DNA of 59,134 nt from positions 1 through 59,134 of IMG/VR virus record IMGVR_UViG_3300035698_007197, one strand, 5' to 3'. The notes below the pieces were generated by a model. It made no database searches. It saw nothing but the letters and a program-made list of their open reading frames with translations, and had not been told where the DNA came from. Position numbers and translations under genes: made by a program. The stretch is from a virus. Positions 20,102 through 29,041 of the stretch are shown here, piece after piece. Positions within the stretch are counted from its first letter, which is position 1, and each line of letters starts with the position of its first letter.

Positions 20102-21668
20102 GACTCTGGATATATCCAAACTCAAAGACCTTACTGATGAAGAAGCCGATGATCTCCTACACACCTGGGAACTGTGGGCCCGTCCCAATCAACTAGAGCC
20201 AAAGCCCCTTCTGGATAATGGAGAACATTGGGTAACTTGGCTGATCCTCGCCGGTCGTGGCTTCGGTAAGACTCGGTGCGGAGCTGAGACCGTAATCAAG
20301 TGGGTCAAGGACGGTGTCTGCAAGAGGATCGCTTTGATCGCGGAGGATAGTGCTGATGCCCGAGACGTTATGGTCGAGGGTGAGTCCGGTGTCCTTGCTT
20401 GCTCACCCCGAGATTTCATGCCCAAGTATGAGCCCTCAAAACGTAGACTTACTTGGCCGAACGGCGCAGTGGCCACTCTCTTCTCCGCGGAAGATTATGA
20501 GTCCCTCCGCGGGCCACAGTTTGACGGCGCATGGCTAGACGAGCTATGTAAGTGGAGGTATGCTGAACTTGCTTGGGATAACCTTCAGTTTGGTCTACGT
20601 CTAGGTGAGCATCCTCGACAAATCGTAACCACCACTCCTCGTCCAATGAAATTGCTTAAGGAGATCATCCTTCGTTCAGACACCTACATCACCAAGGGTT
20701 CCACTATGGAGAACCTTGCTAACCTTGCTCCCCCGTTCAAGAAGCAGGTGATCGACAAGTATATGGGAACAAGGGTCGGTCGACAGGAACTAGAGGCCGA
20801 GCTGCTTGATGATATGCCCGGAGCTCTGTGGCACCGTCAGCTTATTGATGACACTCGACTCCTGCCCGTTGATAGTCTCACTCCCGTTCAACTTCCCCAT
20901 CTTGCTAGAGTGGTCGTCGCTATCGATCCAGCCAAAGAGGTCGGAGAGGACGCGGCGGAGACGGGGATCATGGTTACTGCAATCGATGGTAATGGTCATG
21001 GCTACCTATTGGAAGACTTATCCATCGCCGGGACTCCGGAGGAGTGGGCACGAGAAGCGGTTGTCGCCTATGATGAGTGGGAGGCTGACCTGATAGTCTA
21101 CGAGGCTAATCAAGGTGGCGAAATGGTCGCGTCTGTTCTTCGAGCTGCCGCAAGGAACATGAAGGAAGAAGGAAACCGAACCGCTGACTTTATTCCTCTA
21201 AAGGCTGTCCACGCAACCCGAGGAAAGATGGTTCGCGCTGAGCCAGTTTCTCAACTCTACGAGCAGGGTAAGATCCATCATGTCGGAACTTTCCCCGAGC
21301 TTGAGGATCAGCTCTGCGAGTATACGCCTGATGGGAAGATGGGCTATTCGCCGGACCGTATGGATGCCTTGGTCTGGGGCTTCACAGAACTGCTTGTCGG
21401 CGGCATACCCCATGAAGGATTGATGGATTACTACAGGCAGGAATCGAAGGCCATCGCTGATCGCTTGGCCGGTGGGAATAAACCCGTATTAACTAGCGCC
21501 TTGGTTTCTCTTCAAGGTCCCGCAGGTATAAATAGGGCATACGGAGCGGAAGGTGATGAATATCTGCTGGGGAATGATGGGCATTTTCGCGTAAAAGAAA
21601 CTGACGTAAAAGGCCTCGAAACTGCTGGTTTTCATCGAGTTTTTGCTGAGATAGGATCGAATAACTGA
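20016..21668 (+). CDS. terL: Terminase large subunit
   Basis: The protein has 550 aa from ATG 20016, which overlaps terS by 86 bases; the frame is open further upstream without sensible sequence. It is the ATP-driven packaging motor and nuclease. Walker A is A-G-R-G-F-G-K-T (near residue 80), Walker B W-L-D-E (near 170), and the T-T-T-P-R-P coupling motif follows. The nuclease domain starts at V-V-A-I-D-P-A (first catalytic Asp), with further acidic residues at E-A-N-Q-G-G and at D-R-M-D-A-L-V-W-G. It belongs to the Terminase_6-type family found in gene-transfer-agent-like phages. Confidence 0.93.
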   Translation: MDLDPYGGPNVVQRLREADGRKLRNHHLKTLDISKLKDLTDEEADDLLHTWELWARPNQLEPKPLLDNGEHWVTWLILAGRGFGKTRCGAETVIKWVKDGVCKRIALIAEDSADARDVMVEGESGVLACSPRDFMPKYEPSKRRLTWPNGAVATLFSAEDYESLRGPQFDGAWLDELCKWRYAELAWDNLQFGLRLGEHPRQIVTTTPRPMKLLKEIILRSDTYITKGSTMENLANLAPPFKKQVIDKYMGTRVGRQELEAELLDDMPGALWHRQLIDDTRLLPVDSLTPVQLPHLARVVVAIDPAKEVGEDAAETGIMVTAIDGNGHGYLLEDLSIAGTPEEWAREAVVAYDEWEADLIVYEANQGGEMVASVLRAAARNMKEEGNRTADFIPLKAVHATRGKMVRAEPVSQLYEQGKIHHVGTFPELEDQLCEYTPDGKMGYSPDRMDALVWGFTELLVGGIPHEGLMDYYRQESKAIADRLAGGNKPVLTSALVSLQGPAGINRAYGAEGDEYLLGNDGHFRVKETDVKGLETAGFHRVFAEIGSNN

Positions 21669-23197
21669 TGGCAAGTCAACGTGCAGCTGCTGGGGGAGGT
21701 CGGGAAACAAGCCTGGCCAATTCTTCCAACGTCACCGTATCCTATGCGGGAAATCAGGACGGCGCTGGCTGGTTCGGTCCCGGTGAGCCTATGGCACCCC
21801 AGGCCCCTCCCCAAGTTAAGGGTCGATCCTTCGACTTCCCCCAGGCCGTCAATCTATTTAATCAGCAACGTAAGACCTCGATAGTTGGCTTCGATACCCT
21901 ACGAGCTTTTGCTGATGGCTATGATCTTCTTCGACTAATCATTGAAACCCGTAAAGATGCCATGGAGCGATTGCGCTGGGTTATCCAGCCCCGTGATCCT
22001 TCGGAAAAGATGAGCCCACAGAAGAGGAACCGGGTGAAGGAGCTGACCAAGTTCTTCCTCAAGCCGGACAAGGAGCATAACTGGAACACCTGGCTTCGTA
22101 TGCTCCTTGAGGACCTCTTCGTGATTGATGCGGTTACCCTTCATCGTCGGAAGACTCGGGGCGGTAAGCTATACGCTCTCGAGCAAATCGACGGGTCGAC
22201 TATGCGCCGCGTTCTGGATGACTGGGGTCATACCCCTGAGGATCCCGACGATACCGCTTATCAACAAATCCTTAAGGGCATGCCGGCTGTCAACTACCGT
22301 GGGGAGGAGATCTATTATCGTCCCCGCAATACCCGTGTCCATAAGATTTATGGGTATTCTGCGGTAGAGCAGATTATGATGACCATCAACATTGGTCTTC
22401 GTCGCCAGGTCTTCCAACTGAACTTCTTCACCGAAGGCAATATGCCTAACGCCTTGATCGGCGTACCGGAGACATGGACCCCTGACCAGATCCGTGTTTT
22501 CCAGGAGTGGTTCGACAACATTCTAGCCGGTAACTTGGGGGAACGCCGCCGGGCTCGCTTCGTCCCGTCAGCTGTGGGCAAGACTTATATCCCCACTCAG
22601 GAAACTGAGCTATTCGGCAAAGCGGAGGAATGGCTTGCTCGTGTCTGCTGCTTCGCTTTCAGTGTGTCGCCTCAGCCGTTCCTGCAGATGATGAACCGGG
22701 CGACTGCTGACAGTGCTGCACAGGAAGCTGCTGCGACGGGTCTTGCGCCGATCCAGAACTGGGTCAAGGCTTTGATCGATGATGTGCTTGCTGATGAACT
22801 TGATGCCTCAGACCTTGAGTTTGTTTGGCGGGGAGACGATGAGCTTGATCCCACCAAGCGGCAACAGATCACCGAAGCAGACGTCAAGACCGGTTTGCTT
22901 ACCCTCAATGAAGGCCGGTCAGCGAATGGCCGGGAACCTTATGATGACCCCCGCTTCGATCAGCCGATGTTTATGACCTCTAATGGTCTTGCACCGCTGA
23001 TTGCAGAGGAGGGGGACACTGAAGAACTCCAGGGAGCGGAGGAACCGAAGCTACCTGCAGGAACTCTGAAGGCGGGTGAACAGCCCGACGATGAGAAAGG
23101 CATCGAGAAGACTATAGCCCACTTCATCGACGCCCAAGATGAAGAGGGATTATCCCAATATCTTAAGGGCATGAACAAGGAGATCGAACATGAGTAA
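21668..23197 (+). CDS. Portal protein
   Basis: The protein has 509 aa. The portal forms the dodecameric ring at the head vertex through which DNA enters. Residues 45-450 show the phage portal pattern (F-D-T-L-R-A-F-A-D-G-Y-D-L-L-R-L-I-I-E-T-R, later L-E-Q-I-D-G-S-T-M-R-R, and F-S-V-S-P-Q-P-F). The C-terminus is acidic. It starts by overlap with terL and overlaps the protease gene by 8 bases, a standard head-gene order. Confidence 0.9.
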   Translation: MASQRAAAGGGRETSLANSSNVTVSYAGNQDGAGWFGPGEPMAPQAPPQVKGRSFDFPQAVNLFNQQRKTSIVGFDTLRAFADGYDLLRLIIETRKDAMERLRWVIQPRDPSEKMSPQKRNRVKELTKFFLKPDKEHNWNTWLRMLLEDLFVIDAVTLHRRKTRGGKLYALEQIDGSTMRRVLDDWGHTPEDPDDTAYQQILKGMPAVNYRGEEIYYRPRNTRVHKIYGYSAVEQIMMTINIGLRRQVFQLNFFTEGNMPNALIGVPETWTPDQIRVFQEWFDNILAGNLGERRRARFVPSAVGKTYIPTQETELFGKAEEWLARVCCFAFSVSPQPFLQMMNRATADSAAQEAAATGLAPIQNWVKALIDDVLADELDASDLEFVWRGDDELDPTKRQQITEADVKTGLLTLNEGRSANGREPYDDPRFDQPMFMTSNGLAPLIAEEGDTEELQGAEEPKLPAGTLKAGEQPDDEKGIEKTIAHFIDAQDEEGLSQYLKGMNKEIEHE

Positions 23198-25091
23198 GGC
23201 GAAGGCGCCGCGGGTTTTCGTCCCGCTGACCAAAGTGGACGAGGAACAGCGCCTCGTCTACGGTCGTATCACCCAGGAAATGCTGGACAAATCAGGCGAG
23301 GTCATGGACTATGCAACGTCCAAGCCTTTCTTTGAGAAGTGGTCCAGCGACATCGAGGCTGCCTCCGGTGGTCTGTCCAAGGGTAACGTCCGGGTCATGC
23401 ACGGGCTGACTGCTGCCGGCAAACTCACGGAGCTTGACTTCGATGACGAGGATATGTCCATTGACGTATGCTCGAAGATCGTTGACGATGCCGAATGGAA
23501 CAAGGTTGTCGAAGGTGTCTACACCGGCTTCAGTGTCGGCGGCAAGTATGAGAAGCGTTGGACCGAGACCATTGATGGAGTCAAGGTGAAGAAGTTCACT
23601 GCGAACCCCAACGAGGTCAGCATCGTGGATAACCCCTGTGTTCCCTCCGCCTGTTTCTCCTATTTCAAGGCTGACGGCGCTGAAGAACAGGTTGAATTCC
23701 AAGTCGAGAATGACGACGACCTGTGGCCCGGCTTTGCCAAGGCGGATGATGCTGAGGAAGCTACCGAAGAGAAGCCTGCGAAGAAAGCTGATGCCAAGAA
23801 GAAGGCACCGGCTAAGAAGGGAGCCAAGAAGAAGGAAGCCAAGAAGGCCGCTGAGCCGGAAGTCACTATCCCGAACGAAGTTCTGGTCAAGAAAGCTGAA
23901 GAGCTTGCTAAGACTGCCGATGACGGCACGACCTGGCAAGACCACCTCGACGATGCTCGTGAAGAGCTGACCAAGGCAGCGACCGGTGAACAGGAGACGA
24001 AGGATGGCGATGAACCCGAAGGAAAAGAAGCCGCGGAAGAAGAAGAAGGCGAAGCAGCAGAAGGAGCTGAAGACTCGGCCGCCGACGAGGACGCTGATGA
24101 CGACTCCGCAAACAAGGTCACTCCCGCCGGGGTGAAACAGCAGTGGACTGCTAGCGACGGTAAAGCCTTCGACAAGAAAGCTGAGGCTGAAGCCCATGAG
24201 GGGGCTCTTGCTAAGGGTGAACCCACGGAAGCCGACAAGCTGCGCGAACGCATGAACAAGGCGCTTACCACCGAAGAGGAGACTGGGCTCACTGTCTGGG
24301 ATGACTTCGAACGATTGAGCAAGGTCGTCGAGGTTCTCGAAACTCCCCACGAGGAGGGCCAGCCGGTACTGCAGAAGGGAATGTATAACACCTCCTGCTT
24401 TGCCCGTTGCCTGTGGGATATGGGCGCGGTGACTCGCAAGGTCTTCAAGGAATATGAAGCCGAGGGCGATGACGAGACGGATCTGACGGTCTTTAACGAT
24501 ATGAAGGCTGCCGTTGAGAGCTTCTCCAAGGCGTTCGTTGTCTATGCGAAGGACCAGGTCGATGAGCTCATCGCTCAGCTCGAGGACGGCTGCTGCGTTG
24601 ACTACTACGACTATTACTACGCCGCTGCCAAGGAGAACGGTGAAGATCAGCTGGCCAAGGACGTCTGCACTGTGCTCGAGGAACGCCGCGATCCCAGCCG
24701 TGAGGTTCGGGAGGAGTTCTTCAAGCTTTATACCGCGGATGAGGAAGTGGAGGAAATCGATGACGAGGATCTGCCGCCTAACCTGGCCAAGAGGTTCGAG
24801 GCAATCGAGGCTGATCGTGATAGCTTCAAGAAGCTTGCTGAAGATGCTATCGCCGGCATTGAAGAGTTGAAGAAGTCCGTCGCAGAAATCGGTGACAAGC
24901 CGGCTCCTCGAGCTCCACGGAATATCGCACTTCGGGACGGTGATGGAGGCTTCTTCAAGGGAGCCGAGACCGAAGAACAGAAACTCGCCATGTTGAGTGA
25001 TATGGTGAAGAGCAAGGGCACTGAAGGCGTTGCTCTTGACTTCATCAAGCTCGCACAGCAAAACGGTCAGCAACTCCATCTGAACCGTTAG
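23190..25091 (+). CDS. Capsid maturation protease fused to a long charged scaffold-like region
   Basis: The protein has 633 aa. Residues 1-165 resemble XkdF-like phage proteases (V-Y-G-R-I-T, V-R-V-M-H-G, V-Y-T-G-F-S-V-G-G, then E-V-S-I-V-D-N-P), with His in V-M-H-G and Ser in F-S-V-G as likely active-site residues. Residues 180-330 are Lys/Ala/Glu low complexity. Residues 335-560 form an acidic helical domain, and residues 560-633 look like a scaffold end. Proteases that carry the scaffold in one chain are known in HK97-type phages. The length is unusual for the family, mainly because of the charged middle. Confidence 0.8.
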   Translation: MSKAKAPRVFVPLTKVDEEQRLVYGRITQEMLDKSGEVMDYATSKPFFEKWSSDIEAASGGLSKGNVRVMHGLTAAGKLTELDFDDEDMSIDVCSKIVDDAEWNKVVEGVYTGFSVGGKYEKRWTETIDGVKVKKFTANPNEVSIVDNPCVPSACFSYFKADGAEEQVEFQVENDDDLWPGFAKADDAEEATEEKPAKKADAKKKAPAKKGAKKKEAKKAAEPEVTIPNEVLVKKAEELAKTADDGTTWQDHLDDAREELTKAATGEQETKDGDEPEGKEAAEEEEGEAAEGAEDSAADEDADDDSANKVTPAGVKQQWTASDGKAFDKKAEAEAHEGALAKGEPTEADKLRERMNKALTTEEETGLTVWDDFERLSKVVEVLETPHEEGQPVLQKGMYNTSCFARCLWDMGAVTRKVFKEYEAEGDDETDLTVFNDMKAAVESFSKAFVVYAKDQVDELIAQLEDGCCVDYYDYYYAAAKENGEDQLAKDVCTVLEERRDPSREVREEFFKLYTADEEVEEIDDEDLPPNLAKRFEAIEADRDSFKKLAEDAIAGIEELKKSVAEIGDKPAPRAPRNIALRDGDGGFFKGAETEEQKLAMLSDMVKSKGTEGVALDFIKLAQQNGQQLHLNR

Positions 25092-25190
25092 AAAGAGGCA
25101 ACGAGGCGACCGGGGACGGAAGCCAACTTCAACCCTACCGGGGACGGTGGGACTATCAACCAACCAGTAAAATTGAAAGTGAGGAATAAT

Positions 25191-26723
25191 ATGTCTGGTA
25201 CTGCTCTCGCTCCTGCCCAGTCGCAGGATTTGGGTCTCGCTGCGAACGTCTCCATGGACGCTCTCTTGAAGGCCCTGGGTGACTCGCCTGTCATGGCTGA
25301 TCCGATTATGCCGGATGCTTTGGCGAAGTCTACCTTTTCGCAGTCAGGTTCGGCTACAACCGGCCTGACGTTCTATGACCTCGAAGCCGGGGCCAAGTTC
25401 CTTTACCCGGTCTTGACACCGCTCCGTAACGAGATGCCTCGCGTCTCCGGCAAGGGCGGCATCCAGGCCAATTGGAAGGCGGTCACGGGGATTAACACGT
25501 CCGGTATTCGGATCGGTGTCTCGGGTGGTAACCGTGGTGCGGTCATGGCAGTTACGACTGCCGACTACGCTGCGGCCTACAAGGGCATCGGTATTGAAGA
25601 CAACGTGGACTTCGAGGCTCAGTATGCCGGTCGTGGTTTCGAGGACATTCGTGCTCTCGCTGCCAAGGTAGGTCTCGAGGCACTTATGCTCGGCGAGGAA
25701 ATTCTTATCCTCGGCGGTAATGGCACTGTGCCCCTCGGTACTTCACCGACTCCATCCCTGACAGCTTCGGCTGCTGGGGGTACCATGACCGCAACCACCA
25801 AGCACGTCCTCTGCGTTGCTCTCACCCTCGAAGGATACCTGAACGCCTCTGTGGCTGCCGGCATCCCGACTGAAGTTGCCCGTACCAACGCGGATGCTTC
25901 TGTCGATACCTTCGGCGGCGGGTCGGCTCAGGTGTCTGCTTCGGTAAGTGTCGCTACGACGGGCACCACGGGTAGCATCGCTGCAACGGTTACCGCCGTT
26001 CGTGGTGCTGTTGCCTACGCCTGGTTCTGGGGTGCTTCGGCTGCCGCATCAACGCTCGGGGCGATCACTACGGTCAACGCCTACACGATGACCACCAACG
26101 CAGGCTCTGGGACCCAGGCGGCTTCGACGCTTCCTGTCCAGGACAACTCGACAAACAACCTCGTCTTCGACGGTCTCCTCACTCAGGCGATGAAGTCAGG
26201 CAGCAATGCCTACTACACCTCGCTGGACGGTGCGGGGCTTACGGCTGACGGCGCGGGGGGTATTGTCGAGATCGATACGGCACTCAAGTCTTTCTGGGAC
26301 AACTACAAGTTGACCCCGGATACGATCTGGCTGTCATCCGATCTTGCGTTGGTTATCTCGCAGAAGATCCTGGCGGGTAACGCCAACGGGGCCTTCCGCA
26401 TCGTGGTCAACATGGAACAAGGCATGATGGTCGGTGGTGTTATGGTCGCCACCTACCTGAACCGCTTCTCCATGAATGGCGCCAACGTCCTGAAGGTTCG
26501 GATCCACCCGAACATGCCGGGCGGTATGGTTCTGTTCACCACGAACAAGCTGCCTTACCCTGTCAATGGGGTTGGGAATGTCATGCAGATCCGGTACCGT
26601 CAGGACTACTACCAGATCGAATGGCCACTGACCACTCGTAAGTACGAGTATGGCGTCTATGCCGACGAGGTGCTTCAGTGCTACTTCCCGCCGAGCATGG
26701 GTGTCATCACCAACGTCGGTTAA
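25191..26723 (+). CDS. Major capsid protein with possible inserted Ig-like domain
   Basis: The protein has 510 aa. ATG 25191 follows GTGAGG; an in-frame GTG at 25173 is less likely. Position after portal and protease, an expected long N-terminal arm (residues 1-75) and high codon quality support the major capsid protein. Residues about 235-330 are Ala/Thr/Ser-rich with repeated beta pattern (S-A-S-V-S-V-A, S-I-A-A-T-V-T-A-V, A-Y-A-W-F-W-G) and look like an Ig- or PKD-like domain inserted into the capsid fold. The final 100 residues (V-L-K-V-R-I-H-P-N-M-P-G-G) look like the conserved core end. The 5' leader (25092-25190) contains the direct repeat CCGGGGACGG. Confidence 0.85.
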   Translation: MSGTALAPAQSQDLGLAANVSMDALLKALGDSPVMADPIMPDALAKSTFSQSGSATTGLTFYDLEAGAKFLYPVLTPLRNEMPRVSGKGGIQANWKAVTGINTSGIRIGVSGGNRGAVMAVTTADYAAAYKGIGIEDNVDFEAQYAGRGFEDIRALAAKVGLEALMLGEEILILGGNGTVPLGTSPTPSLTASAAGGTMTATTKHVLCVALTLEGYLNASVAAGIPTEVARTNADASVDTFGGGSAQVSASVSVATTGTTGSIAATVTAVRGAVAYAWFWGASAAASTLGAITTVNAYTMTTNAGSGTQAASTLPVQDNSTNNLVFDGLLTQAMKSGSNAYYTSLDGAGLTADGAGGIVEIDTALKSFWDNYKLTPDTIWLSSDLALVISQKILAGNANGAFRIVVNMEQGMMVGGVMVATYLNRFSMNGANVLKVRIHPNMPGGMVLFTTNKLPYPVNGVGNVMQIRYRQDYYQIEWPLTTRKYEYGVYADEVLQCYFPPSMGVITNVG

Positions 26724-26739
26724 CCCGACGGGTCGCAGG

Positions 26740-26770
26740 GGGTGGGGAGTCTACGCGAGGCTCCTCACCC
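26740..26770 (+). terminator. Stable hairpin after the capsid gene
   Basis: GGGTGGGGAG (26740-26749) and CTCCTCACCC (26761-26770), 10 bp with one G-T pair, 11-base loop. There is no U-tract. Located 17 bp after the capsid stop, it probably reduces read-through or protects the capsid mRNA 3' end. Confidence 0.6.
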
Positions 26771-26803
26771 TCACCTACTCCTCGCGATAGAAAGGACAGT
26801 CCC

Positions 26804-27175
26804 ATGGACACCAAGTTGAAAATGAAGGCCCCCGATGGGGTAAGCACCGCCTTGATCGAAGGCCATGAGTATGAAGTTCCCAAGAACGGCGTGATCGATA
26901 TAGTTTCTCCTCACCATGGGGAGACGCTCCGCCGTCATAACTTCACCGATGTCGCCAGCGATGGCCTCAAGGATGAGATCGAGTCCACCAATGACAAGGA
27001 CCGTCTTGTCGAGATCATCGAAGAGCATGGCGGCGATGCTGACAGCGACATGAAGCTGGGTAAGCTTCGCCGTATGGCTCGCGAGTCTCTCGCAGACGAT
27101 GAAGACGAAGATGATGAGGATGAAGCCGACGAAAAGCCGGCCAAGAAATCCCGTCGTAAGTCGAAGAAGGCTTAA
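26804..27175 (+). CDS. Small head protein with charged tail
   Basis: The protein has 123 aa. ATG 26804 is preceded by AAAGGA. The first half is a small beta domain (V-S-T-A-L-I-E-G-H-E-Y-E-V). The end is acidic then basic (D-D-E-D-E-D-D-E-D-E then K-K-S-R-R-K-S-K-K), like other tails in this genome. Position between capsid and connector suggests a head-completion or accessory protein. Confidence 0.65.
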   Translation: MDTKLKMKAPDGVSTALIEGHEYEVPKNGVIDIVSPHHGETLRRHNFTDVASDGLKDEIESTNDKDRLVEIIEEHGGDADSDMKLGKLRRMARESLADDEDEDDEDEADEKPAKKSRRKSKKA

Positions 27176-27178
27176 CCG

Positions 27179-27973
27179 ATGACTACCGAGAGGCTCACAA
27201 CACTCGCTGCCGTTAAGTCATGGCTGGACGTGGATAACACGAATAGCGATGCAGAGCTTACGCGGATAATTGATGCGGCCTCTCGGTTCATCACCAACTA
27301 TCTCAACTGGAGGAGCTTTAAGCCCACCGAGTATACCTATCGGTTTAGCGGCAACGGTAAGTCTTCTATGCTCCTTCCTAACTGGCCCGTTATCTCGATC
27401 AGCTCCTTGGCTGTGGGCGGAGTAACGACCACCGCATCCACCTTTAACAAGGGCGTTCCTAGTTCGGGCTACGTGCTCGATAGTCGGGATCGGGCGTTGG
27501 CTACCTTGAATATCTATGGTAACCGCTTCTGTGGTCCTGGTGAGATTGTCTACGCTGCAGGTTTCCGCTATGCAGAAACGGCACTCCTTGCTGTCGATGA
27601 TAGTGCTATCACAGTAACGCCCACAGAGGCGGGTCAATGGATCTCCAATGAGTCCGTGACTATCGACGGTACTGCTGCTACCCTTGTTACCGGTGCTCCT
27701 GCCGCCGGCGAGTATGCTGTTGATGAGTGGGGCACCTACACCTTTAACGTGGCTGATGATACCAAGACGGCAGTCATCACCTACGGCTATGCACCATGGG
27801 ACATCGCCTTTGCCGCAACTGAGATTGTGGGTGAATGGTATAAGCGCCGTGACCGCATCGGAGTTCTGTCCAAAACCCTAGGCGGTCAGGAGACCGTTAC
27901 CTTCTCGAAGATGGATATGAATGACTCCGCTCGCGCTACCCTCCAAGACTACATGAACGTGGTGCCCTTATGA
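27179..27973 (+). CDS. Head-tail connector (adaptor) protein with inserted beta domain
   Basis: The protein has 264 aa. Residues 1-60 (L-A-A-V-K-S-W-L-D-V-D, D-A-E-L-T-R-I-I-D-A-A-S) are the N-terminal helices of gp6-like connector proteins. The C-terminal third (I-A-F-A-A-T-E-I-V-G-E-W-Y-K-R-R) closes the helical fold. Between them, residues about 140-205 form an inserted beta domain (A-G-E-Y-A-V, G-T-Y-T-F-N-V-A-D-D, V-I-T-Y-G-Y) that clearly resembles a segment of the tail-tube protein at 29038-29790. Confidence 0.8.
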   Translation: MTTERLTTLAAVKSWLDVDNTNSDAELTRIIDAASRFITNYLNWRSFKPTEYTYRFSGNGKSSMLLPNWPVISISSLAVGGVTTTASTFNKGVPSSGYVLDSRDRALATLNIYGNRFCGPGEIVYAAGFRYAETALLAVDDSAITVTPTEAGQWISNESVTIDGTAATLVTGAPAAGEYAVDEWGTYTFNVADDTKTAVITYGYAPWDIAFAATEIVGEWYKRRDRIGVLSKTLGGQETVTFSKMDMNDSARATLQDYMNVVPL

Positions 27974-28482
27974 GCGCGGATTTTCTATACGCTGAGGTCG
28001 TAGGCGACAGAAACGCTCTCCGAAACCTCGACTTGATGCCCGACACGGTTCGGGCTGTTCTGCTGGCGAAGGTGGAAGTTAACGTCGAGCGGTTGAAGGA
28101 TGCCGTAGAGGCGGAGATCACCCCTAGCTCTAAATCGGGTAAGCTGCTATCGGCAGTCAGGTCAGAGGTCATCAATAACAAGCCAGGAAGGGTAGAGGGT
28201 CGTGTCTACATCGATGAGACTGTAGCGCCTTATGCCCGAGCCCAAGACAAGGGTGCTTCGATACCCGCCCATATCATTCGTCCGAAGCAAGCGAAGGTTC
28301 TTGCGTTCATGGGGGCAACGGGTGACAAGGTATTCGCCACTCGTGTCTTCCACCCCGGTGGTCAGATACCCCCTAAGAACTTTATGGCTAATGCTCGTCG
28401 CACCCTAGGTGGGGCATTTAGCCGGGACATCAAGAAGGCGATTGTCGAAGGCATCCGCCAGAACATGAGGGCGCAGTCATGA
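27970..28482 (+). CDS. HK97 gp10-like neck protein
   Basis: The protein has 170 aa. It starts by ATGA overlap with the connector. The pattern R-N-L-D-L-M-P-D-T-V-R near the start, G-K-L-L-S-A-V-R in the middle and Y-A-R-A-Q-D-K-G-A with later P-K-N-F-M is that of the HK97 gp10 family, a neck or tail-completion component. The order (connector, gp10-like, tail terminator) supports this. Confidence 0.8.
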   Translation: MSADFLYAEVVGDRNALRNLDLMPDTVRAVLLAKVEVNVERLKDAVEAEITPSSKSGKLLSAVRSEVINNKPGRVEGRVYIDETVAPYARAQDKGASIPAHIIRPKQAKVLAFMGATGDKVFATRVFHPGGQIPPKNFMANARRTLGGAFSRDIKKAIVEGIRQNMRAQS

Positions 28483-28958
28483 CGGTCGATGAAGAAACCG
28501 TACTCTACACCTTAGCTGAGCGCATGGCCCTGGTTCGCTGGGAGCGCGTAGGTGAAGCGCAGGACCACCGCCGGTTCATCACCATCAGTCGTCGCGTCAA
28601 GTTGTTCTCAGACGTGCCTGGTCGATCCCAGCCGGCGTGTTATCAAGCGGAACACGGTACGACTGAGGACCAGATCACTGGAATGCCTTATCGTTCAATT
28701 GTCGAAGCCAATTGGATTATCTATCAGGACGTATCAAAAGACAAGGAGGGTATTGGGGCAATCGAGAACAACCTCATCCTTGGTGGCATCCGTGCTGCAC
28801 TGGCTCCTTTCCCTCAGGACCCGGGATATTCCAACGAGCGGAATACCCTTAACGGGTTGGTTCATCATTGCTATATAAGTGGGAAGATCTTCAAGGATCC
28901 TGGCGACATTGACGGCCAGGGGATGATGGTCATTCCCATTAAAGTGTTAGTCCCATAA
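28479..28958 (+). CDS. Putative tail terminator or completion protein
   Basis: The protein has 159 aa. It overlaps gp10-like by ATGA. It lies between the neck protein and the tail tube where siphophages encode the tail terminator. The sequence has alternating strands and helices (R-R-F-I-T-I-S-R-R, I-V-E-A-N-W-I-I-Y) consistent with that small alpha/beta fold. The assignment rests mainly on position. Confidence 0.65.
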   Translation: MTVDEETVLYTLAERMALVRWERVGEAQDHRRFITISRRVKLFSDVPGRSQPACYQAEHGTTEDQITGMPYRSIVEANWIIYQDVSKDKEGIGAIENNLILGGIRAALAPFPQDPGYSNERNTLNGLVHHCYISGKIFKDPGDIDGQGMMVIPIKVLVP

Positions 28959-29041
28959 TGGGCAAGATTTCACACGAGCCCGGGCATCAGCCTGTGAAAG
29001 CCGAAGGGTTGGGTAACTTAATTGAGGAGCTAAAGATATGA
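28958..29041 (+). CDS. Possible tiny linking peptide
   Basis: The 27-aa frame is coupled to the preceding stop (TAATG) and to the tail-tube start (ATGA). It contains the SD of the tube gene. It may serve only to couple translation. No homology claim is made. Confidence 0.3.
   Translation: MGKISHEPGHQPVKAEGLGNLIEELKI

Noticed and set aside
23292-25163. Long 623-aa open frame on the minus strand opposite the protease-scaffold gene
   Set aside because: It is a shadow of a high-GC coding region with strong third-position bias; the + strand gene has the ribosome site, overlap with portal and recognisable protease motifs.
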